Positions 59,363 to 64,000 of a stretch of 64,000 bases of DNA are shown here, piece after piece (the stretch's first letter is position 1; each line of letters starts with the position of its first letter). This DNA is from JBJXHN01 sp046233135 (GTDB taxonomy: Bacteria; Pseudomonadota; Alphaproteobacteria; Rhodospirillales; Rhodospirillaceae), in assembly GCA_046233135.1 (NCBI GenBank), contig JBJXHN010000001.1:186001-250000 (forward strand), written 5' to 3'. The notes beneath the pieces were generated by a model. The model made no database searches. It saw only the letters and a list, made by a program, of their open reading frames with translations, and was not told the origin of the DNA. The position numbers were made by a program, and so were the translations under genes.

Positions 59363-61861
59363 ATGATGTGGGGGCGAGGGATCGAAAGCCGGCGCGATCG
59401 GGCGGCGAACGGCGGCGGGGTGCGGCGGCTGATCGCGCTGCTGGCGGCGACGACGGCGCTGGGCAGCGGGTCCGTGGGGCTGGCGTCGCCCGTCTTCGCC
59501 GCGCCGCCGACGGTGGCGCAACAGGCGCAGGCGGACCGGGTGCAGGCCTTTGCCATCCCCGCCCAGCCCCTGGCCCAGGCCCTGGCGGCGTTCGGCCAGC
59601 AGGCGGGGGTGCAGGTTTCCACCAGCGGCGATGTGGTGCGCGGGGTGATGTCGCCCGGGGCGCAGGGAACGCTGACTCTGGATCAGGCAATGGCCCGGCT
59701 GCTGGACGGTACGGGCGTGCTGCATCGCTGGACGGATGCGTCCACGGTGACCCTGTCCGCCGTCGATCCGGACGGCAGTTCTACCCTGCTCAGTCCGATT
59801 ACCGTTGCCGGTGCGTCGGAAACCGCCCTGGGGCCGGTGGATGGCGTCGTTGCCCATCGCAGCATGGCAGGCACCAAGACGGACACGCCGCTGATCGAGA
59901 CCACCCAGTCCATATCGGTTGTCACCCGGCAGTCCATGGACACCCGGGGCGTCCGTTCGGTCGGCGAGGCCCTGGGGTATTCGGCCGGGGTGACCACCGG
60001 CACCCGGGGAGACTCTTCCGGCCTGGGGGGAGACAACATCGCCATCCGGGGGTTCGGAGGGGCAGGGACAGCCGGGGCTTCCGACAACGAATATTGGAAC
60101 GGCCTGCGCATGCGGGGCACCAACTACGCGGTGTCGGGCATCGATCCCTTCCTGCTGGAGCGGGTGGACGTGGTGCGCGGCCCGGCGTCGGTGCTGTATG
60201 GCCAGAACCAGCCGGGCGGGGTGGTCAACCATGTCTCCAAGCGCCCGCCCGACCAATGGCAGGGGCGGGTCCAGGCGGAAGGCGGTTCGTTCGATACCTG
60301 GGGCGTGGCCGGGGATATCGGCGGCCCGTTCTCCGAAGACGGCACGATGGCCTTCCGGGTGGCGGGGTTGCTGTCGGATGGCGATGCCCAGACCGATTAC
60401 ACCGGCAAGACGCGCCAGGCCGTGGCCCCCAGCCTGTCGTGGGAGCCGGATCCGGATACCCGGGTGGTGCTGCTGACCACCTTCCAGCATGATGATTTCG
60501 ACGGCGGCTTCGTCAAATACGTTCCTGCTGCCGGCAGCCTGTACGACAATCCCAACGGCAAGATCGCGCGCAGTCTGTTCACGGGCGATCCCAACTATGA
60601 CGAATGGGACCGCACCCTGTATGCGGTGGGCTACGAGGCCGAACACCGCTTCTCTCCGGTCTGGCAGGTGCGGCAGAACGGCCGCTATACCCGCAACGAG
60701 CTGGATATGGAGTCGGTCTATGCCGCGTCGTTGCAGGCGGACGGCCGCACCCTGAACCGCACGGCCTTCGGGGCGCTGGAACATGCCAATGCCTATGCGC
60801 TGGATACGCAAGCCCAGGCGGATTTCGGCACCGGTCCGGTGGACCACACCCTGCTGATGGGGGCGGACCTGCAACGCACCATCAGCGATACCACCCGCCG
60901 CTTCGCGGCGGCGCCGACCCTGGATTTGTTCGCGCCGGTCTACGGGGTGGAGATCGCCGAACCGCCGGTCTATCAGAACCTGAAGACCCGCAGCGACCAG
61001 ATCGGCCTCTATGCCCAGGATCAGATGTCCTATGACGGCTGGCTGCTGAACCTGGCGGGGCGCTACGACTGGGCTTTCGGCGAGGTGGAAAACCGCCTGA
61101 CCGGGATCAACACCAACAGCAACGCCCAGGCCTTCACCGGACGGGCCGGGCTGGGCTACGCCTTCGATTTCGGCCTGACGCCCTATTTCAGCTATTCGGA
61201 ATCCTTCGAACCCTCCAGCGGCACCGACGTCAACGGCGACAGCTTCGACCCGACCACCGGCACGCAATATGAAATCGGCCTGAAGTATCAGCCGCCGGGG
61301 GTGGAGGCTTTTATCACCCTGACCGGTTTTCACCTGACCCAGAAGAACGTGCTGACCAGCGATACCGCCAACCCGGGCTTCAGCGTGCAGACCGGCGAAG
61401 TGCGGTCGCGCGGGGTGGAACTGGAGGCGGTGGCGACGCCCTTGGCCGGGTGGAACGTCACGGCGTCCTATACCTTCCTCGACCAGACCGTGACCCAGAG
61501 CAACGATGGCGACGAAGGCAACCGGCTGACCGGCGTTCCCCGCCACTCCGCCGCCCTGTGGAGCGATTACACCTTCACCTCGGGTGCGCTGGCCGGGCTC
61601 GGGGTCGGCGGCGGGGTGCGGTATGTGGGCAGCACGGTCGGCGATACGGCCAACAGCTTTGACGTGCCGGCCGTCACCCTGTTCGATGCCACCATCTCCT
61701 ACGCCATGGGCAACCTGCTGCCGCAGATGAAGGGGGCGGAGCTGCGGGTGAATGCGCAGAACCTGGCCGACAAGGAGTATGTGGCGTCCTGCCTCAACGC
61801 CGCGCGCTGCTATTACGGCGTCGGGCGGACGGTGATGGCGCGGCTGAGCTATGAATGGTAG
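59363..61861 (+). CDS. TonB-dependent siderophore receptor with STN signalling domain
   Basis: 832 residues. Signal peptide (about 1-46, cleavage after VFA), an STN signalling domain (about 62-130, PAQPLAQALAAFGQQAGVQV), a TonB box (LSPITVAG, 143-150), the plug (ETTQSISVVTRQSMDTRGVR onward, with VDVVRGPASVLYGQNQPGGV) and a 22-strand barrel ending NLADKEYVASCLN...LSYEW with a terminal aromatic. This FpvA/FecA-like architecture both imports ferric siderophore and signals to FecR-FecI encoded upstream. The start is one of ATG 59354, GTG 59360 or ATG 59363; AAGGAG at 59347 favours the later ones. The siderophore is unknown. Confidence 0.94.
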   Translation: MMWGRGIESRRDRAANGGGVRRLIALLAATTALGSGSVGLASPVFAAPPTVAQQAQADRVQAFAIPAQPLAQALAAFGQQAGVQVSTSGDVVRGVMSPGAQGTLTLDQAMARLLDGTGVLHRWTDASTVTLSAVDPDGSSTLLSPITVAGASETALGPVDGVVAHRSMAGTKTDTPLIETTQSISVVTRQSMDTRGVRSVGEALGYSAGVTTGTRGDSSGLGGDNIAIRGFGGAGTAGASDNEYWNGLRMRGTNYAVSGIDPFLLERVDVVRGPASVLYGQNQPGGVVNHVSKRPPDQWQGRVQAEGGSFDTWGVAGDIGGPFSEDGTMAFRVAGLLSDGDAQTDYTGKTRQAVAPSLSWEPDPDTRVVLLTTFQHDDFDGGFVKYVPAAGSLYDNPNGKIARSLFTGDPNYDEWDRTLYAVGYEAEHRFSPVWQVRQNGRYTRNELDMESVYAASLQADGRTLNRTAFGALEHANAYALDTQAQADFGTGPVDHTLLMGADLQRTISDTTRRFAAAPTLDLFAPVYGVEIAEPPVYQNLKTRSDQIGLYAQDQMSYDGWLLNLAGRYDWAFGEVENRLTGINTNSNAQAFTGRAGLGYAFDFGLTPYFSYSESFEPSSGTDVNGDSFDPTTGTQYEIGLKYQPPGVEAFITLTGFHLTQKNVLTSDTANPGFSVQTGEVRSRGVELEAVATPLAGWNVTASYTFLDQTVTQSNDGDEGNRLTGVPRHSAALWSDYTFTSGALAGLGVGGGVRYVGSTVGDTANSFDVPAVTLFDATISYAMGNLLPQMKGAELRVNAQNLADKEYVASCLNAARCYYGVGRTVMARLSYEW

Positions 61862-62156
61862 CGGCATGGCTGCGGCGGTGCGCCTGTCCGTGCCGGCCCG
61901 GATGGCGGGGGCGGTGGCCGGCGGGTATGGCCTTGCCAGTCTCGTCGCCGTCGCCCTGCCGCTGGCCTTTCCCGGCGGGCCGGCCCGGGCAGAGGCTGCG
62001 GTGGCGGGGATGATGCTGGGCTTTCCGGTCTGGCTCGGGGCGATCCTGTGGGCCTGCGCGGCGGCCTCCGTGGCGCGGATGTGGGGTGGGCTGGGCGGTG
62101 CGGCGGGGATCGTGATCGCCCTGGCCGGCCTCGTCCGGCTGGCGGGGGCAGCGTGA
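61851..62156 (+). CDS. DUF3649 family small membrane protein
   Basis: 101 residues with three membrane segments (AGAVAGGYGLASLVAVALPLA, AVAGMMLGFPVWLGAILWACA, GGAAGIVIALAGLVRLAGAA). It matches DUF3649, an iron-uptake-associated family usually found between a TonB receptor and a PepSY protein, as here. The ATG at 61851 overlaps the receptor's last codons (TATGAATGGTAG); ATG at 61866 is an alternative. The stop overlaps the GTG of the next gene. Confidence 0.85.
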   Translation: MNGSGMAAAVRLSVPARMAGAVAGGYGLASLVAVALPLAFPGGPARAEAAVAGMMLGFPVWLGAILWACAAASVARMWGGLGGAAGIVIALAGLVRLAGAA

Positions 62157-63694
62157 AGGGGACGTTGCGGGCGTCCATGGCCTGGCTGCACACGTGGTCC
62201 GGGCTGGTGGTGGGATGGCTGCTGTTCGCCATCTTCCTGACGGGCACCCTGAGCTACCTGCGGCCGGAGCTGTCCCGCTGGATGCGGCCAGAGGTATCCC
62301 CGCCCGCCACCGCCGTTTCCCATGCCCGGGCGGTGGCCGGGGCCGCCCGCTATCTGCATCGAGAGGCCCCCGATGCGGCCCGCTGGATGATCGAGGGACC
62401 GACCGCCCGCGATCCTCTGGTGCACGCGGTGTTCTGGCGCGATCCTGCGGTGGCGGCCAGGAGCCATCGGCCCGCCTTCGGCCGGGTGATGCTGATGCCC
62501 GGCGGCGACCAGCCGGTGCAGGCGCGCGAGACCCTGGGCGCGGACAGCCTGTACTACTTCCATTTCGATCTGCTGATGCCGTCGGTGTGGGGGCGGCTGG
62601 TCGTCGGGCTGTGCACCATGGCCATGCTGGCGGCCCTGGTCAGCGGAGTCATCATCCACCGCAAGCTGCTGGCCGAGCTGTTCACCTTCCGCCCCGGGCG
62701 CGGCCAGCGGAGCTGGCTGGACGGCCACAACGCCCTGGGGGTGCTGGCCCTGCCGTTCCATCTGGTGATCGCCTATTCCGGCCTGGTCACCCTGATGACC
62801 TTGTATCTGCCCTGGGGCCTGGAAGCGGCCTATGGGGACCGGACCGGGGTGTTCTACGAGGCCACCGGCCAGCGCGCCGCCATCGGGCCGGCGGCGGGAT
62901 ATCCGGCTGCCCTGGCCCCCCTGGCGCCGATGGTGCGGGCTGCCGAAGACCGGTGGGACGGCCGGCCGGTGGGGCGGATCGAGGTCTTCCATCCCGGCGA
63001 TGCGGCGGCGGTGGTGATTCTGCGTCGGGCGGACGAGGCGTCCGTCTCCTTCCGCGATGCCACCTTGCGCTTTGACGGGCCGAGCGGCGCGATGCTGTCG
63101 ACCGAGCCCGGCGGCGGCGGGGCGGCGGAGGCGCGCCGGGTGGCCTATGGCCTGCACGTCGCCCGCTTCGCCGATCCGGTGAGCCGGGGCCTGCTGGTGC
63201 TGGCCGGGCTGGCGGGGACGGGGGTCATGGCGACGGGGCTGGTGTTCTGGGTGCGCAAGCGCCGGCGCACCGGCGATCCGGGTCCGGTCCGGGCCTTTTC
63301 CGGCCTGTGGTGGGTGGAGCGGTTGAACATCGCTGCCCTGGCCGGTCTGCCGGCGGGGGTGGCGGGATTGCTGCTGGCCAACCGCCTGCTGCCCCCCGCC
63401 ATGCCCGGACGGGCGGCCTGGGAAGTGACGGGTGGCTTCTTCCTGGTGTGGCTGGCGGTGGGATTATGGGGATTCCTGAGGCCTCGCCGGAAAGCCTGGA
63501 GGGATGGATGGGGGCTGCTGGCTCTGCTGCTGGCGGCGGTGCCGGTGGCCAGCGCCCTGACCACCGGCAGGGGCTTGCCGGGCAGCCTTGGGGATTCCGA
63601 TCCGGTGTTCGCGGCGGTGGATCTGGGGTGCCTGGGCCTTGCGGTATGCGCGGCCGGCCTTGCCCGCCTGGCCGGCCGCAGAGGGGATCGATGA
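62153..63694 (+). CDS. PepSY-associated TM protein of the siderophore cassette
   Basis: 513 residues. Helix 1 (MAWLHTWSGLVVGWLLFAIF, then LTGTLSYLRPELSRWM) with the conserved HxWxG segment, a periplasmic PepSY region, GLCTMAMLAALVSGVIIHRK, DGHNALGVLALPFHLVIAYSGL and a C-terminal set of four helices. Such PepSY_TM proteins are inner-membrane and are thought to help reduce or release iron from ferric siderophores. The start is GTG at 62153 overlapping the DUF3649 stop as GTGA; the stop overlaps the next gene as ATGA. Confidence 0.9.
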   Translation: MKGTLRASMAWLHTWSGLVVGWLLFAIFLTGTLSYLRPELSRWMRPEVSPPATAVSHARAVAGAARYLHREAPDAARWMIEGPTARDPLVHAVFWRDPAVAARSHRPAFGRVMLMPGGDQPVQARETLGADSLYYFHFDLLMPSVWGRLVVGLCTMAMLAALVSGVIIHRKLLAELFTFRPGRGQRSWLDGHNALGVLALPFHLVIAYSGLVTLMTLYLPWGLEAAYGDRTGVFYEATGQRAAIGPAAGYPAALAPLAPMVRAAEDRWDGRPVGRIEVFHPGDAAAVVILRRADEASVSFRDATLRFDGPSGAMLSTEPGGGGAAEARRVAYGLHVARFADPVSRGLLVLAGLAGTGVMATGLVFWVRKRRRTGDPGPVRAFSGLWWVERLNIAALAGLPAGVAGLLLANRLLPPAMPGRAAWEVTGGFFLVWLAVGLWGFLRPRRKAWRDGWGLLALLLAAVPVASALTTGRGLPGSLGDSDPVFAAVDLGCLGLAVCAAGLARLAGRRGDR

Positions 63695-63996
63695 TGGGTG
63701 GTCTGATCGTGCTGAGCGTGGAAACGCTGGGATTGCTGTGCCTGGGGCTGGCGGCACAACGCTACTGCCGGCTCTTGCCGGACCGGGGGGTGCTGCGCCG
63801 CGCCGTTCGGCGGCTGGCGGGCTGGGGCCTGCTGCTGCTGTCCGCCGGGCTGGCGGGACAGGGATATGGTGGCGGAGCGGGGATGGTGCTGTGGACCCTG
63901 GGGCTGACGGCCGGCGGGATGGTGGTGATGGCAGTCTTTTCGGTGCTGTGCGAACGGAAAGCGGGCCGGCGTTCAACGCGCCGGCCCGTTCTTTAG
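63691..63996 (+). CDS. DUF3325 family small membrane protein
   Basis: 101 residues with three hydrophobic segments (VLSVETLGLLCLGLAAQRYC, LAGWGLLLLSAGLAGQGYGG, MVLWTLGLTAGGMVVMAVFS) and a basic tail (CERKAGRRSTRRPVL). It matches DUF3325, the usual last gene of TBDT-DUF3649-PepSY-DUF3325 iron cassettes. The ATG at 63691 overlaps the PepSY stop as ATGA. The tail is coded inside a terminator-like hairpin. Confidence 0.85.
   Translation: MMGGLIVLSVETLGLLCLGLAAQRYCRLLPDRGVLRRAVRRLAGWGLLLLSAGLAGQGYGGGAGMVLWTLGLTAGGMVVMAVFSVLCERKAGRRSTRRPVL
63961..63995 (+). terminator. Terminator-like hairpin overlapping the DUF3325 3' end
   Basis: CGGGCCGGCG, a short loop, then GCCGGCCCG and TTCTTT, lying across the last codons and stop of the DUF3325 gene at the right window edge. 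It is a GC-rich stem followed by a short U tract and would end the siderophore operon transcript. Confidence 0.6.
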
Positions 63997-64000
63997 CCTT

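Noticed and set aside
59225..63157. Minus-strand open frame of 1310 codons opposite the siderophore cassette
   Set aside because: Shadow of the TonB receptor, DUF3649 and PepSY genes, which carry signal peptides, TonB box and plug motifs.
1..64000. CRISPR arrays, tRNA, rRNA and integrase genes
   Set aside because: No regularly spaced repeats, no cloverleaf or rRNA-like segments and no recombinase motifs were recognised by eye; a dedicated search would be needed to exclude a small tRNA.

Overview
The window is GC-rich (apart from one AT-rich pocket near 30.1-31.5 kb), densely coded chromosomal DNA. Gene content fits a free-living alphaproteobacterium, probably Rhodospirillales-like: abundant TRAP transporters, a CoA-binding/O-acetylhomoserine sulfhydrylase fusion, a FecI/FecR/TonB receptor set with DUF3649-PepSY-DUF3325, c-di-GMP HD-GYP proteins and a flagellar rod-like protein. 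I saw no rRNA, tRNA, CRISPR array, integrase or intact transposase. The lineage is inferred from gene content only.

Layout. 1-1.5 kb (minus): creatininase-family hydrolase, then the 5' part of the CoA-binding/sulfhydrylase fusion, cut by the left edge. 1.9-5.6 kb: a PAS histidine kinase translationally coupled to a sigma-54 response regulator. 5.9-8.9 kb: a GcvR-like ACT protein, an unknown protein, a lone FlgC-like rod protein and a LuxR-type regulator. 9.1-13.2 kb (minus): ydbH-ynbE-ydbL, intermembrane lipid transport. 13.4-14.8 kb: a Panacea (DUF4065) protein and an AIM24/TIGR00266 protein. 14.9-17.3 kb (minus): a PaeR7I/XhoI-type restriction-modification operon whose endonuclease lacks its N-terminus. 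17.6-22.7 kb: a YbhGFSR-type ABC exporter. 22.7-30.1 kb: a small periplasmic protein, an AGCS symporter, a ChaN-like protein, a TAXI-TRAP transporter and a secreted orphan, with two copies of a 109-bp CTAG-bounded repeat. 30.1-31.9 kb: the AT-rich pocket with one unknown membrane/coiled-coil protein. 31.9-33.4 kb: a radical SAM protein.

33.5-44.8 kb is a uronate catabolism locus. uxaA and a GntR repressor are divergent from uxaC, dctPQM, kdgF, kduI, kduD, uxuB and uxuA. Together they import hexuronates by TRAP, isomerise, reduce and dehydrate them to 2-keto-3-deoxygluconate (KDG), and also process the unsaturated uronates released by pectin or alginate lyases. The KDG kinase and KDPG aldolase are not in the window. 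44.8-53.7 kb: a LysR regulator, an MFS transporter, and a compact minus-strand run of a TRAP transporter (P-Q-M), an oxamate-amidohydrolase-like gamma-glutamyltransferase homologue, a GntR regulator and an SBF/BASS-type symporter. 53.9-57.1 kb (minus): two overlapping HD-GYP phosphodiesterase genes. 57.5-64.0 kb: an iron/siderophore cassette with a candidate Fur box.

The least explained parts are the AT-rich orphan with its hairpins, the 109-bp repeat, the hairpin clusters between convergent genes at 14.8 and 33.4 kb, the damaged XhoI-like endonuclease beside an intact methyltransferase, and the TRAP/HpxW-like operon whose substrate is unknown. I did not see a clearly novel multi-gene system.
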